DNA of 64,000 nucleotides from CAYOYK01 sp964408185 (GCA_964408185.1 CAYOYK010000011.1:1-64000); one strand, 5' to 3'. Numbered from the stretch's first letter, positions 41,810 through 51,400 are shown. Translations and numbers: made by a program. Notes: generated by a model from the letters alone, not told the origin.

Positions 41810-43357
41810 TTGTTGCAATCAATCGCCGGGGAGACTCGCCCGCACCGCCCGCTCTTCCAGCGGCGGGTCGGGCTGCGCGCGCTGTCGTGGGTGTGCGCCG
41901 CCGCGCTGCTGCTCAGCCTGCTGCCGCTGTTTGGCCTGTCTCTGTTCAACCACGCCTGCTATGACGATTATGGCTTCTCCCTCCGCACGCACGCCGCGTG
42001 GCGGCAGACGGGGAGCCTGCTGGCGACCGTCGCCGCCGCCGCCGAGAACACGCGCGGCATCCGCTACACTTGGCAGGGAACCTATACCAGCTCGTTTGTC
42101 AGCGCGCTGCAGCCCGCGTTGTTTGGCGAGAGCCTCTATTGGCTGTCCACGGCGTTTTTGCTCACGCTGCTGCTGTTCTCGCTGTGGTTTTTCCTCCGGC
42201 AGGCGCTGCTGCGCGCGCTGGGCGCGGACCGCGACGCGTTCCGCATTGTCTATTGCCTTACGGCGCTGGTGATGGTGCAGTTTGTGCCGGACGTGAGCGA
42301 GGCGTTTTTTTGGTATAACGGCGGCGTGGCCTACACGATGGTCTGGTCGCTGATGCTCCTTCGTCTGGGGAGCTGGTTTGCGTTTGAGCGTTCCGCGCGG
42401 GCCGGCCGATGGCTCTGGTTTGCGCTGACGGCCTGCTTAACCGTGCTGCTGGGCGGCGGCACATACGGCACGCTGCTTTTTGCCGCGCTGGTCGATCTGC
42501 TCCTGCTGGCCCGCGCGATGCTGATCCGCCGGAAGGACCGCATCGCGGAGGCGGCGCTGACGCTGGGGCTGCTCGCGTGCTTTGCGTACAGCGCGAGCGC
42601 GCCGGGCAACCTCGTGCGGGCCGCGACGCTGAGCGGCGCTGTGAGCGCCCCCAAGGCGGTCGCGCAGGCGCTCTATTTTGGCACGGCGCTGATGGGAAGC
42701 TGGTGCTCGCTGGCGATGCTCGCGCTCTGGTTTGCCGCCGCATGGCTGATGCGGGACGCGCTGCGGCGCAGCTCGCTGTCGTTCCGCTATCCGGGCTGGG
42801 TGACGGCGCTGGGCGTCGGCCTGTTCTGCGCGCAGCTCGCGCCGACGCTGTACACGGGGATTTATCTGGGCGACGGCCGCTCGATGAACGCGTATTATTT
42901 TACCTGCGTGCTCATGGGCGGCGCGCTGTCGCTGTACTGGATGGGCTGGGGCCTGCGCAGATGGGACGCGAAGCCGCGCCCTGCCGCGCCGCAGGACGGC
43001 CCCGCGCCGGGCCTTCGCCTGACCGCCGTCTGCGCGTGCGCCGCGTTGATGCTGGCCGGCTGTCTGGCCTACAAGCCGGAGGGCAAAACCTACTACGGGC
43101 CGCAAAACACGGCCAGCGGCAGCGCGCTGCTATCGCTGGCGACCGGGCAGGCGCAGGCCTACGACGCGGCCATGGATGCGCGCGACCGCCAGTTCAACGA
43201 CGCGGCGCAGACCGATCTCATCCTCACGCCCGTACAGGACGTGCCGGACGCGTTTATGAGCGACGTCACGGTGGGCGTGCAGACGGAATACGTGCAGGGG
43301 CTGTATGCCGAGTATTACGGCAAGCACAGCGTCGTCTTTCAGGACGAACAGCCATGA
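41810..43357 (+). CDS. DUF6056-family polytopic membrane protein
   Basis: 515 residues with about ten to eleven hydrophobic helices. The early motif NHACYDDYGFSLRTH and the later SASAPGNLVRA are characteristic of DUF6056 proteins, which resemble GT-C type membrane glycosyltransferases (acidic pair in the first external loop). A polar C-terminal segment of about 90 residues follows the last helix. The start is TTG at 41810, 8 bases after AAGGAGG. The trmO gene follows after 25 bases. Confidence 0.8.
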   Translation: MLQSIAGETRPHRPLFQRRVGLRALSWVCAAALLLSLLPLFGLSLFNHACYDDYGFSLRTHAAWRQTGSLLATVAAAAENTRGIRYTWQGTYTSSFVSALQPALFGESLYWLSTAFLLTLLLFSLWFFLRQALLRALGADRDAFRIVYCLTALVMVQFVPDVSEAFFWYNGGVAYTMVWSLMLLRLGSWFAFERSARAGRWLWFALTACLTVLLGGGTYGTLLFAALVDLLLLARAMLIRRKDRIAEAALTLGLLACFAYSASAPGNLVRAATLSGAVSAPKAVAQALYFGTALMGSWCSLAMLALWFAAAWLMRDALRRSSLSFRYPGWVTALGVGLFCAQLAPTLYTGIYLGDGRSMNAYYFTCVLMGGALSLYWMGWGLRRWDAKPRPAAPQDGPAPGLRLTAVCACAALMLAGCLAYKPEGKTYYGPQNTASGSALLSLATGQAQAYDAAMDARDRQFNDAAQTDLILTPVQDVPDAFMSDVTVGVQTEYVQGLYAEYYGKHSVVFQDEQP

Positions 43358-43382
43358 GATCGACGCGCGGGGAGGCCTGCCG

Positions 43383-44078
43383 ATGAGCGCGCCGGAGTAT
43401 CCCATGCGGGCGATTGCGCACATCCGCACGGATTTTCCGGCCAAGTTCGGCGTGCCCCGGCAGAGCGGTCTGGTGGACGCGCTGGAGGCCGAGATCGTAT
43501 TCGAGAAGGAATATCGCCAGCCGGAGGCCTTCCGCGGGCTGGAGGAATACACGCATCTGTGGCTGCTGTGGGTGTTCAGCGAGGCGCGGCGCGAGGGCTG
43601 GACGGCGACCGTCCGGCCGCCCCGGCTGGGCGGCAACCGCCGCATGGGCGTGTTTGCGACGCGCTCGCCCTATCGGCCGAACCCCATCGGGCTGTCGGCG
43701 GTGCGGCTGCTCGCAGTTGACTGGCAGGACGAGCGGGGCCCGGTGCTGCGCGTTGCCGGGGCCGACCTGATGGACGGCACGCCGATTCTCGACGTCAAGC
43801 CCTACCTGCCCTTTGCGGATGCGTACCCGCAGGCGTCCGGCGGCTTTGCCGACGCGGTGCGCGGGCACGCGCTGACGGTTGCCTTTCCGCCGGAGCTGCT
43901 GGCGCGAGTGCCCGAAGCCAAGCGCGCCGCGCTGCTGGCCGTGCTGGCCGCCGACCCGCGCCCGTCCTACCAGCACGACCCGGAGCGCCGCTACGGCTTT
44001 GCCTTTGCGGGGCTGGAGGTGCGCTTTACCGTGGACGGCGACGCGCTGACCGTGGCGGAGGTAACGCGCGAGGGCTGA
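43383..44078 (+). CDS. trmO: tRNA (adenine37-N6)-methyltransferase TrmO
   Basis: 231 residues. TrmO/TsaA/YaeB features are AHIRTDFPAKFGVPRQSG, EEYTHLWLLWVF, FATRSPYRPNPIGLS and the C-terminal DPRPSYQHDPERRYGF. It methylates N6 of t6A37 in tRNA-Thr decoding ACY codons; a tRNA-Thr(GGT) gene lies at 61171-61246. The ATG at 43383 follows GGGGAGG. A terminator follows at 44107. Confidence 0.92.
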   Translation: MSAPEYPMRAIAHIRTDFPAKFGVPRQSGLVDALEAEIVFEKEYRQPEAFRGLEEYTHLWLLWVFSEARREGWTATVRPPRLGGNRRMGVFATRSPYRPNPIGLSAVRLLAVDWQDERGPVLRVAGADLMDGTPILDVKPYLPFADAYPQASGGFADAVRGHALTVAFPPELLARVPEAKRAALLAVLAADPRPSYQHDPERRYGFAFAGLEVRFTVDGDALTVAEVTREG

Positions 44079-44106
44079 GCGGCGCAGCCGCTTGGCGGAT
44101 ATGCAA

Positions 44107-44137
44107 AGCGCCCGCCTCCGCTTCGGAGACGGGCGCT
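44107..44137. terminator. Bidirectional terminator between trmO and yebC
   Basis: AGCGCCCG-C-CTCCG-CTT-CGGAG-A-CGGGCGCT forms an almost perfect 13-bp stem between convergent genes. Confidence 0.7.
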
Positions 44138-44157
44138 GCTGTCGCGCGGGAATGGGA

Positions 44158-44904
44158 TTATTCTTCTTCCTCTTCTTCGGGCAGCTCGGCGTTATGCCAC
44201 ACGTTTTGCACGTCGTCGTTATCGTCCAGCATTTCCAAGAGCTTTTGCACCTTCTCCAGCGCGTCCGCGTCGGGCGGGGTGACGGTGTTCTGCGGCACCA
44301 TTTGCACCTCGGCGCTGAGGAAGCTGAGGCCCTGCTTTTCCAGCTTTTCGCGCACGGCGCTGAACTCGCCGGGGTCTGTGGTGATCTCGTACGCGTCGTC
44401 GAGTGTCTGCATGTCCTCCGCGCCCGCGTCCAACGCGGTCATCATCATTTCGTCCTCGTCGCTGCCGGGCGCGCGCTCCACCACGAGCACGCCTTTTTTA
44501 TCAAACATAAAGCTCACGCTGCCGTTCACGCCCAGCGAGCCGTCGTTCTTGACAAAGCAATGGCGGATATCGCTGGCGGTGCGGTTGCGGTTATCGCTGA
44601 TGCACTCTACGATGACCGCCACGCCGCCGGGCGCGTAGCCCTCGTAATTGATCTCCACGTATTCCACGTTGCCCAGCTCGCCGCTGGCCTTTTTGATGGA
44701 GCGGGTGATGTTGTCGTTGGGCATGTTGTTGCTTTTGGCCTTGGCGATCACATCGCGCAGCTTGGAGTTGCTGTCCGGGTTCGCGCCGCCCTCGCGCACG
44801 GCAATGGCGATCTCACGCCCGATTTTGGTAAAGATCTTGCCGCGGGCCGCGTCGGTCTTGCCTTTTTTCATTTGGATATTGTGCCATTTGCTGTGTCCGG
44901 ACAT
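44158..44904 (-). CDS. yebC: YebC/PmpR family regulator
   Basis: 248 residues, full length. The conserved start MSGHSKWHNIQMKKGKTDA, GGANPDSNSKLRDVI and NNMPNDNITRSIKKA is present, and the C-terminus is strongly acidic. YebC proteins act as DNA-binding regulators and, in recent work, help ribosomes through difficult stretches such as polyproline, paralleling EF-P. A consensus promoter lies upstream at 44960-44988. Confidence 0.95.
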   Translation of the reverse strand: MSGHSKWHNIQMKKGKTDAARGKIFTKIGREIAIAVREGGANPDSNSKLRDVIAKAKSNNMPNDNITRSIKKASGELGNVEYVEINYEGYAPGGVAVIVECISDNRNRTASDIRHCFVKNDGSLGVNGSVSFMFDKKGVLVVERAPGSDEDEMMMTALDAGAEDMQTLDDAYEITTDPGEFSAVREKLEKQGLSFLSAEVQMVPQNTVTPPDADALEKVQKLLEMLDDNDDVQNVWHNAELPEEEEEE

Positions 44905-44959
44905 CGTATCAGCCTTTCTTGCCAGCGGCGCATGCCGCAAAATTCTCCTAGAACAGTTT

Positions 44960-44988
44960 AATTTAGCATGGATGAAGCCGTTTGTCAA
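44960..44988 (-). promoter_or_regulatory. Promoter of yebC
   Basis: Minus strand TTGACA (44988-44983), 17 bases, TAAATT (44965-44960). Confidence 0.75.
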
Positions 44989-45049
44989 TACGTGCGCCCC
45001 ACTCGCCCGCGCGCCGTGATTTGGTATTGTTTATTTTCATGCGGAAGGA

Positions 45050-45078
45050 TTGCGTTCTCAGGGTCTCTGTGATAAAAT
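45050..45078 (+). promoter_or_regulatory. Promoter at the head of the signalling island
   Basis: TTGCGT (45050-45055), 17-base spacer, TAAAAT (45073-45078). A leader of about 85 bases runs to the GAGGAGG at 45154-45160. Confidence 0.7.
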
Positions 45079-45168
45079 TATCATATGGGGATAAGCCCTA
45101 AAAGTTTTACAAGTCTGTGTCACTTGCTGTGCCACATATAACCAAGTACCGCCGAGGAGGCGATTTGA

Positions 45169-46710
45169 ATTCCTACCGAGCAAGACCGGGAAAATAACCT
45201 TTCCACTGCAAGGCAAGTCGCCTATCAGTGCATGCTGGAGTACGGCGTCAATTCCGCCAGCTATGAGCTGATCGCAGAGAAATCCGGCTTGTCCGTGCGT
45301 ACCCTTCGCCGATATTTTCGCAACAAGGTCGCGCTCGTCTGCGATGTAATGAAGAACGTCGGCGTGGAGCGCTATCGGCTGATGTGCAAGAACATCTTAG
45401 CGGCGGTCGACCCGGAGGACAGCGGCTTGGAGCAGCTGCGGCAGGTGCATTACCGCATGTATTACCTGTATGAGGGCAAGCGGTCTCCGTGGCTGATGAT
45501 CTCGGAAATTGAGCTTTTTGCTTACGAGAACAACGTTCCCAGCGATATCCTCGCCTACTACCTGCGACAGGTGCACACGTCCCGAAAATACTGCAAGCAG
45601 ATCCTGCTCAAGGGCATCAAGGACGGCAGCATCCGCAGCGATATCAACCCGGACGCGTACGCGGCGCAGCTTGTCAATACCTACGTGGGCATGCTCCAAC
45701 GGATGCAGGCGGTGCGCTATACCCAGACAGAGTATCCCTTGGCGTCCATCAAGGAGCAGGTGTACCTGCATGTGGAGTCCGTGGTGACCAACCTGAGGAA
45801 CCCGGACAGCGCAGCCCGGCCGCAGACAAAGGCGAAGGACGCGCAGGCGCGCACCGCCTCGGCGCCGCTTTCCGACAGCGAAATTCTGCGCATCTATAAC
45901 AGCATTCCGGGCGCGGCCTTTCAGTGCCGCTTCGACCGCGATTGGACGGTGCTGTTCGCCAACAACGGGCTGTACGATTATCTCGGATACAGCCGCGACG
46001 AGTTTGTCGCCATGGGGAACCGGATGTCCGCGGTGATCCCTCCCGAAGATTTGGCCGGGATGACCGATCTCATCACCGCGCAGCTGGACGACGGCAAAAC
46101 CCTTGTCGAGAACGAAAACCGCTTTATCCGCAAGGACGGTCAGGTCAGATGGATCGCCATCAAGGCGCAGCTGATGCGGGACGAGCGGGGCGAAAAGAGC
46201 TTCTACTGCGTATTTGTGGATATCACCAAGCAAAAGCAGGCCGAACAAAGGCTCAGGGAGAGCAGAGAGAACCTTGCGATCTCCATGGACAGCGCCGGCA
46301 TCGCCTACTGGGTCTTTGACCTGCAAAGCAGAAACGCCTATTTTTCCGCGCCTGTGCAAAATGTGTTTGGCATACCGGAGCTATGCGAGAATTATCCCTA
46401 CGGGTTTGTCAACCAAGGCTTCGTGGCCCCCGCTCAGCGGCGGCTTTACATCGACAGCGTCAATTCCCTGCTGGAGGGCGCGGCCAGCTCGCAATTTGAG
46501 GCGCAGATCCGCACCCGTCGCGGGGAAGAAGAGTGGGTACGGATTCGGCTGACCGCCGTTGCCGATGGCTCCGGCAAGCCGAAGCGCGCCGTGGGCACCG
46601 CCCAGCCGTTGAGGGACGAGAAAAAGCCGACGGGCCGTCTATCGACGTTTCCCTCGGCGGAGCGGCAGCCGACCCCGGAGGGATATCGTTCGCAGCGCGC
46701 CCTGCCGTAG
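45169..46710 (+). CDS. TetR-type DNA-binding domain fused to two PAS domains
   Basis: 513 residues from the proposed ATT start. Residues 15-60 form a TetR_N helix-turn-helix (YELIAEKSGLSVRTLRRYFRNK). A TetR-like helical ligand/dimer domain follows to about 200, then two PAS domains (about 235-345, ending VFVDITKQKQAEQRL, and about 350-475). There is no kinase, cyclase or other output, so the protein is a DNA-binding regulator with three possible ligand sites. Start choice: GAGGAGG lies 8 bases before ATT at 45169 in frame, while the first ATG (45232) has no ribosome site and would cut off the first helix. A TTG at 45165 is out of frame. The fifteen kilobases of kinases behind it are its probable targets or partners. 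Confidence 0.8.
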   Translation: MPTEQDRENNLSTARQVAYQCMLEYGVNSASYELIAEKSGLSVRTLRRYFRNKVALVCDVMKNVGVERYRLMCKNILAAVDPEDSGLEQLRQVHYRMYYLYEGKRSPWLMISEIELFAYENNVPSDILAYYLRQVHTSRKYCKQILLKGIKDGSIRSDINPDAYAAQLVNTYVGMLQRMQAVRYTQTEYPLASIKEQVYLHVESVVTNLRNPDSAARPQTKAKDAQARTASAPLSDSEILRIYNSIPGAAFQCRFDRDWTVLFANNGLYDYLGYSRDEFVAMGNRMSAVIPPEDLAGMTDLITAQLDDGKTLVENENRFIRKDGQVRWIAIKAQLMRDERGEKSFYCVFVDITKQKQAEQRLRESRENLAISMDSAGIAYWVFDLQSRNAYFSAPVQNVFGIPELCENYPYGFVNQGFVAPAQRRLYIDSVNSLLEGAASSQFEAQIRTRRGEEEWVRIRLTAVADGSGKPKRAVGTAQPLRDEKKPTGRLSTFPSAERQPTPEGYRSQRALP

Positions 46711-46775
46711 CGCCTGGCGCTTCGCAAGCGGTACGGCCGTGCCGCAAGATCTCATGTGCGTAAGGAGCCGATAGA

Positions 46776-49574
46776 ATGAACAAAAGACACTCAAGGCGCG
46801 GGGGTTCTCTGCTTGGGATGCTTTTGGCTCTTTGCTTGTGCGGCCAGACGGCCTGCGGCGCGGAAAGCGAAGCCTCCCAAGCGCGGCGCGTGGTCAGGGT
46901 TGCGTATCCGTACCAGACCAATTTTTCCGAGGTTGATGAAACCGGCCGATACATTGGTTATTCGGCGGATTATCTCCAAAAGATCGCCGAGTTTGCCGGG
47001 TGGGAGCTTCAGTTTATCACGTATCCCGGCCTGCCGGAGGACGAGCAGCTGACGAGCGCGCTGGCGGACGTGCTATCCGGCGAGGCGGAGCTGCTGGGCG
47101 GGATGCTGTATACCGACGCGCTGGCGGACGCCTGCCTGTACTCCCAAAACAGCTATGGCGTGGTCTATACCACGCTGGAAACGCCGGTGAGCAATTACCG
47201 GCTGAAGGAAACCAATTACAAGCAGGTCAGCCCGCTCCGCGTCGCCATTGAGAAGCGGGCGACGGCGCGCAAGGCGGAGCTGGAGTCGTTTGCGGGGAAT
47301 TCCGGGCTTCAGATCGAGTATGTGCTTTGCGATACGGTTGACGAGCAGCTGGAGGCCATCCGAGCGGGCGACGCCGACGCGATGGTCAACGTATCGCTTG
47401 CCTTCCTGCCGGGCATGAAAAAGCTGGCGAAGTTTTCCTCGCGTCCGTTTTACTTTGTATCGGGCGTCGGGAATACCGATTTGATGGCGGAGCTGGACGC
47501 CGCTGTGGAGAAAATCAACCGCACAGACCCGTATTTTGAGAGCAGGCTGCAAACCCAGTATTTCAGCGAAACGCTGAGCACGTTCGCCCTGTCCGAGGAG
47601 GAAAGCGCCTTTGTGCGCGACAGCGGGACGATCTCCGTGCTGGTGTGCCCGCGTCACGCGCCGTTCTCCTTCCTGAACGACGACGGCGAGCTCTGCGGCG
47701 TCGCCATCTCGATCTTGGACGAGATCGCAAAGGCCTCCGGGCTTCAATTCCACTACGTCCTGCGAGACGAAAGCGAGGATTTCGACACGCAGATCGCCTC
47801 CGGCCGGTACGGCCTGATCGTCGGCCCGCCGGAGGACAGCGATTACGCGCAGAGCCATGGGCTGGTGATATCGCAGGAATACTTGGAGGCCGACCTTACG
47901 CTGTTTATCAACCGCTCTGTGCAGAGCAAGCCGCAAGGCGAGCGGGTGCTGGCGGTCAACGCCGAGTTCCCCGGCGTTCTAGCGCAGGACTATAAGGAGC
48001 TGCGGTACTATCAGGACGTGGAAAACTGCATGGACGCGGTGGAAAACGGAGACGCGGACTTTGGCTTCGCAAACCGCTATTCCGTGGATTTTTACAATGC
48101 CGTCAACGGCTACCGCTCGCTCGCAAGCGTTACGCTCGCAAACCAAAGCCGCGCCATGGCGTTCTACCTGCCGTACGACGGCAACGAAAACCTGCTGTCC
48201 ATTGTGAACAAGTACATCCGCAGCATGTCGGCCAAGGACGTGCAGAGCTATTTGGCGCTCTCGCTGGCCGAGAAGGACGCGGGCGGGGTCGACCGCTTTG
48301 TGCGGGAGAACCCCCTGCTCGTCTCCGCCGTGTGCGCGGCGATACTCCTGCTGCTCAATCTGGTGGCGATGCTGGTGATCTTCAACCGCAAAAACGTGAA
48401 GCGCAACCAGGAGCTGCGCAGGGCAAACCAAGCCAAGAGCGAGTTCCTCTCCCGCATGAGCCATGACCTGCGTACGCCCATGAACGGCATCATCGGCCTG
48501 ACGGGGCTGATGCGGGAGCAGAAAAATTTGCCAAGCGACGCGGAGCGCGATCTGGCCGCCATTGACGACTCGGCAAAGTATCTGCTGGGGCTGATCAACG
48601 ATACGCTGGATATGAGCAAGATCGAAAGCGCAAAGCTCACCCTCAACCCGGAGATCGTCTCCTCCAAGGAGCTGCTGGAGAACATCCTCAAAACGATCGC
48701 TCCCCTTGCGGACGAAAAAGGCGTGAGCATCGAGGCCGTGCCGATCCACACGGACATGGAGACGATCCGCGCCGATAAGATCCGCCTTGAGCAAATTTTC
48801 ATCAACATCCTCTCCAACGCCGTCAAGTTCACGCCCGCCGGAGGGAAGATCCGCATGGAGATTGAGCGCCTGCGAACCGAAAACGGCAGGGCCTACGACC
48901 GCATCAGCGTGGAGGACACGGGCGTCGGCATGAGCAAAGCGTACCTGCCGCATATCTTCGATTCGTTCTCGCAGGAGAGCAGCGAGGTAAGCGCCAGCGC
49001 CACCGGCACAGGGCTGGGCATGTCCATTGTGAAAAATCTGGTGGAGCTGATGGGCGGCTCCATCAATGTGGAAAGCCAGCTGCATAAGGGCACGAAGGTC
49101 ACGGTCCTTCTCAGCTTCGAGCTGGTCGGCGACGTGGAGGCGGAGGCGGCCGCGCAGCCGGAGACGGTCTCCATTGCGGGCAGGCGCGTGCTGCTGGCGG
49201 AGGATCACCCGCTGAACGCGCAGATCGCCATCCGACTGCTGCAAAAGCAGGGCGTGCAGGTCGAGCACGCGGAAAACGGGCAGCTTGCCGCACAGAAATT
49301 CATCGACTCGCCGCCGGGCTATTTTGACGCGATCCTCATGGATATCCGCATGCCGGTGATGGACGGGCTGGAGGCGACAAGGCGCATCCGCGCGTCGGCT
49401 CACCCCGACGCCCAAACCGTTCCCATCATCGCCATGACGGCGAACGCCTTTGACGAGGACATCCGCGAGACCGCCGCCGCGGGCATGAACGCGCACTTGG
49501 CCAAGCCCATCGACCCCAAGCAGTTTTTTGCAACGCTGGCCCAATGGCTTCACGCCGGGCGCAGCGACGCGTAA
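46776..49574 (+). CDS. Hybrid sensor histidine kinase with two SBP_bac_3 domains
   Basis: 932 residues. An N-terminal export signal with a possible lipid-attachment Cys27 (GQTACG) is followed by two periplasmic-binding-protein type 3 domains (about 38-265 and 285-510). One membrane helix (about 523-546) leads to a HisKA domain with H563 in RMSHDLRTPMN, a HATPase (NILSNAVKFTP, EDTGVGMS, GTGLGMSIV) and a receiver with D856 in LMDIRMPVMDG. The SBP type binds amino acids or similar small polar ligands outside the cell. All catalytic boxes look intact. AAGGAG precedes the ATG. Confidence 0.92.
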   Translation: MNKRHSRRGGSLLGMLLALCLCGQTACGAESEASQARRVVRVAYPYQTNFSEVDETGRYIGYSADYLQKIAEFAGWELQFITYPGLPEDEQLTSALADVLSGEAELLGGMLYTDALADACLYSQNSYGVVYTTLETPVSNYRLKETNYKQVSPLRVAIEKRATARKAELESFAGNSGLQIEYVLCDTVDEQLEAIRAGDADAMVNVSLAFLPGMKKLAKFSSRPFYFVSGVGNTDLMAELDAAVEKINRTDPYFESRLQTQYFSETLSTFALSEEESAFVRDSGTISVLVCPRHAPFSFLNDDGELCGVAISILDEIAKASGLQFHYVLRDESEDFDTQIASGRYGLIVGPPEDSDYAQSHGLVISQEYLEADLTLFINRSVQSKPQGERVLAVNAEFPGVLAQDYKELRYYQDVENCMDAVENGDADFGFANRYSVDFYNAVNGYRSLASVTLANQSRAMAFYLPYDGNENLLSIVNKYIRSMSAKDVQSYLALSLAEKDAGGVDRFVRENPLLVSAVCAAILLLLNLVAMLVIFNRKNVKRNQELRRANQAKSEFLSRMSHDLRTPMNGIIGLTGLMREQKNLPSDAERDLAAIDDSAKYLLGLINDTLDMSKIESAKLTLNPEIVSSKELLENILKTIAPLADEKGVSIEAVPIHTDMETIRADKIRLEQIFINILSNAVKFTPAGGKIRMEIERLRTENGRAYDRISVEDTGVGMSKAYLPHIFDSFSQESSEVSASATGTGLGMSIVKNLVELMGGSINVESQLHKGTKVTVLLSFELVGDVEAEAAAQPETVSIAGRRVLLAEDHPLNAQIAIRLLQKQGVQVEHAENGQLAAQKFIDSPPGYFDAILMDIRMPVMDGLEATRRIRASAHPDAQTVPIIAMTANAFDEDIRETAAAGMNAHLAKPIDPKQFFATLAQWLHAGRSDA

Positions 49575-49647
49575 CGGGGAAGAGAATCCGCGCGGCGCAA
49601 TCCGCCGCCTGTACAAAAGCCGGTCGCAGCCGGATAGGAGGTTCACC

Positions 49648-51324
49648 ATGCGTAAGACCATCCTCATTATCGACGACAGCGTTGTCAACCGCTCCATTCT
49701 CCGCAGGGTATTTCGGGACGAGTACGACGTTTTGGAGGCCGAAAACGGAGAGCAGGCGCTGAAGGTTCTGGCCGAGCACAGGGATCAGGTATCGCTGATG
49801 CTGCTGGACCTTGTGATGCCCGTTATGGACGGCTATCAGTTTTTGCAGGCCGTCCAGCAGGAGCCGCTGCTGTCCGGCATTCCCATTGTGGTGGAAACCT
49901 CCAGCACGGACGCGGCGGATGAGATCAAGTGTCTGGCGGGCGGCGCGTCGGACTTTGTTACAAAGCCCTACGTGCCTGAAATCGTGAAGAACCGGGTGGC
50001 GAGCCTCATCCGCCTGCGCGATTCGGCGGCGATGGTGAACCTGCTGGAGAAGGACCGCCTGACGGGGCTGTATACGCCTGAGTTCTTTTACCAAAAGGTG
50101 CAGGAGGAGCTGGACAGCCACCCGCAGCAGGAATACGATCTTTACAGCATCGATATCGAGCAGTTCAAGCTCATCAACGAGCGCTACGGCACAGAGCGGG
50201 GAGACGCCATTCTAAAGGCCTTGGCGGATGTCCTCAAGGGCCGCATGCGCCATGATGAGATCGTCGGCAGGCTTGGCTCCGATCGGTTTGTGATTTGCGC
50301 GCGGCATGAAGGCATGTACTCCGAGGCGTTCCTTCGGGAGAGCATCCGCCGGTGGGTCGACGCGCTGCCGATGCAGAGCATCGTCATCAAGCTGGGCGTG
50401 TACCGCGTCGTGGACAGAAGCCTGCCGGTTTCCGGCATGTGCGACAGAGCCACGCTGGCGCTGAACAGCATCAAGGGGAAATACAATCAGCTTGTGGCGG
50501 TGTACGACGACGCGCTGCGCGTCCGGCTGCTCAAGGAGCAGTCCCTTGTGGACGATATGGAACGCGCGCTGGACGAACGGCAGTTTAAGGTGTATTATCA
50601 ACCTAAGCACGATATCCAGCACGATAAGCTGGCGGGCGCGGAGGCGCTCGTCCGCTGGCAGCACCCCAAGTACGGGCTGATCTCCCCCGGAGAGTTTATT
50701 CCGCTGTTTGAGAAGAACGGCTTTATTTCCGCCTTGGATCAGTTTGTGTGGGAATGCGCCTGCCGCGACCTGCAAAAGTGGAGGGAGCAGGGGCTGCCGC
50801 CGATCCCCGTATCGGTCAACGTTTCCCGCGCGGACTTCGATCAGCCCGACTTGGTGGAGATCATCGTGGCGCTTGCCGCAAAGTATGACCTGCCGCCGGA
50901 GCTGCTCCATTTGGAGGTGACGGAATCCGCCTACACGCAAACGCCAAAGCCGATCATCGAGGCCGTGCAAAAGCTGCGGGCGCACCATTTCAGGATCGAG
51001 ATGGACGACTTCGGCTCCGGCTATTCCTCCCTGAATATGCTCAGCGAGCTGCCGGTGGATGTGCTCAAGCTGGATATGCGCTTTGTGCAAAAGCAGCAGG
51101 TCACGCAGAAGAAGAGCATCCTGAGCTTTATCTTTATGCTGGCAAAGTGGATGGAGCTGGCCACCGTGGCCGAGGGCGTGGAGAACCAAGCGCAGCTGGA
51201 GCAGCTGAAAGGCCTTGGCTGCCAGTACGTACAGGGTTACTACTACGCCAAGCCCATGTGCGAGGATAGCTTTGACGACTACCTGAAGAGCCACCTGCTC
51301 CCCGCGACGCCCGACGCTCAATAG
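49648..51324 (+). CDS. Response regulator REC-degenerate GGDEF-EAL, probable c-di-GMP phosphodiesterase
   Basis: 558 residues. The receiver domain has D54 in MLLDLVMPVMDG. The GGDEF domain (about 130-285) carries GSDRF at 210-214 in place of GGDEF, so cyclase activity is not expected, though GTP could still bind as an activator. The EAL domain keeps its motifs: EAL (332-334), NVS, LEVTESAY, DDFGSGYSS (D453, D454), a Lys in DVLKLDMRF, and AEGVENQ with YVQGYYYAKP. It should hydrolyse c-di-GMP under control of phosphorylation. It is the only soluble response regulator in the island. AGGAGG precedes the ATG. Confidence 0.93.
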   Translation: MRKTILIIDDSVVNRSILRRVFRDEYDVLEAENGEQALKVLAEHRDQVSLMLLDLVMPVMDGYQFLQAVQQEPLLSGIPIVVETSSTDAADEIKCLAGGASDFVTKPYVPEIVKNRVASLIRLRDSAAMVNLLEKDRLTGLYTPEFFYQKVQEELDSHPQQEYDLYSIDIEQFKLINERYGTERGDAILKALADVLKGRMRHDEIVGRLGSDRFVICARHEGMYSEAFLRESIRRWVDALPMQSIVIKLGVYRVVDRSLPVSGMCDRATLALNSIKGKYNQLVAVYDDALRVRLLKEQSLVDDMERALDERQFKVYYQPKHDIQHDKLAGAEALVRWQHPKYGLISPGEFIPLFEKNGFISALDQFVWECACRDLQKWREQGLPPIPVSVNVSRADFDQPDLVEIIVALAAKYDLPPELLHLEVTESAYTQTPKPIIEAVQKLRAHHFRIEMDDFGSGYSSLNMLSELPVDVLKLDMRFVQKQQVTQKKSILSFIFMLAKWMELATVAEGVENQAQLEQLKGLGCQYVQGYYYAKPMCEDSFDDYLKSHLLPATPDAQ

Positions 51325-51400
51325 CCGTCGGGCCGCCGCAAAAAACAAGCCGCTGCAAGACGCGCTTACTAGTGTTCGATCCCGAAAGGAGAAGCACCGC

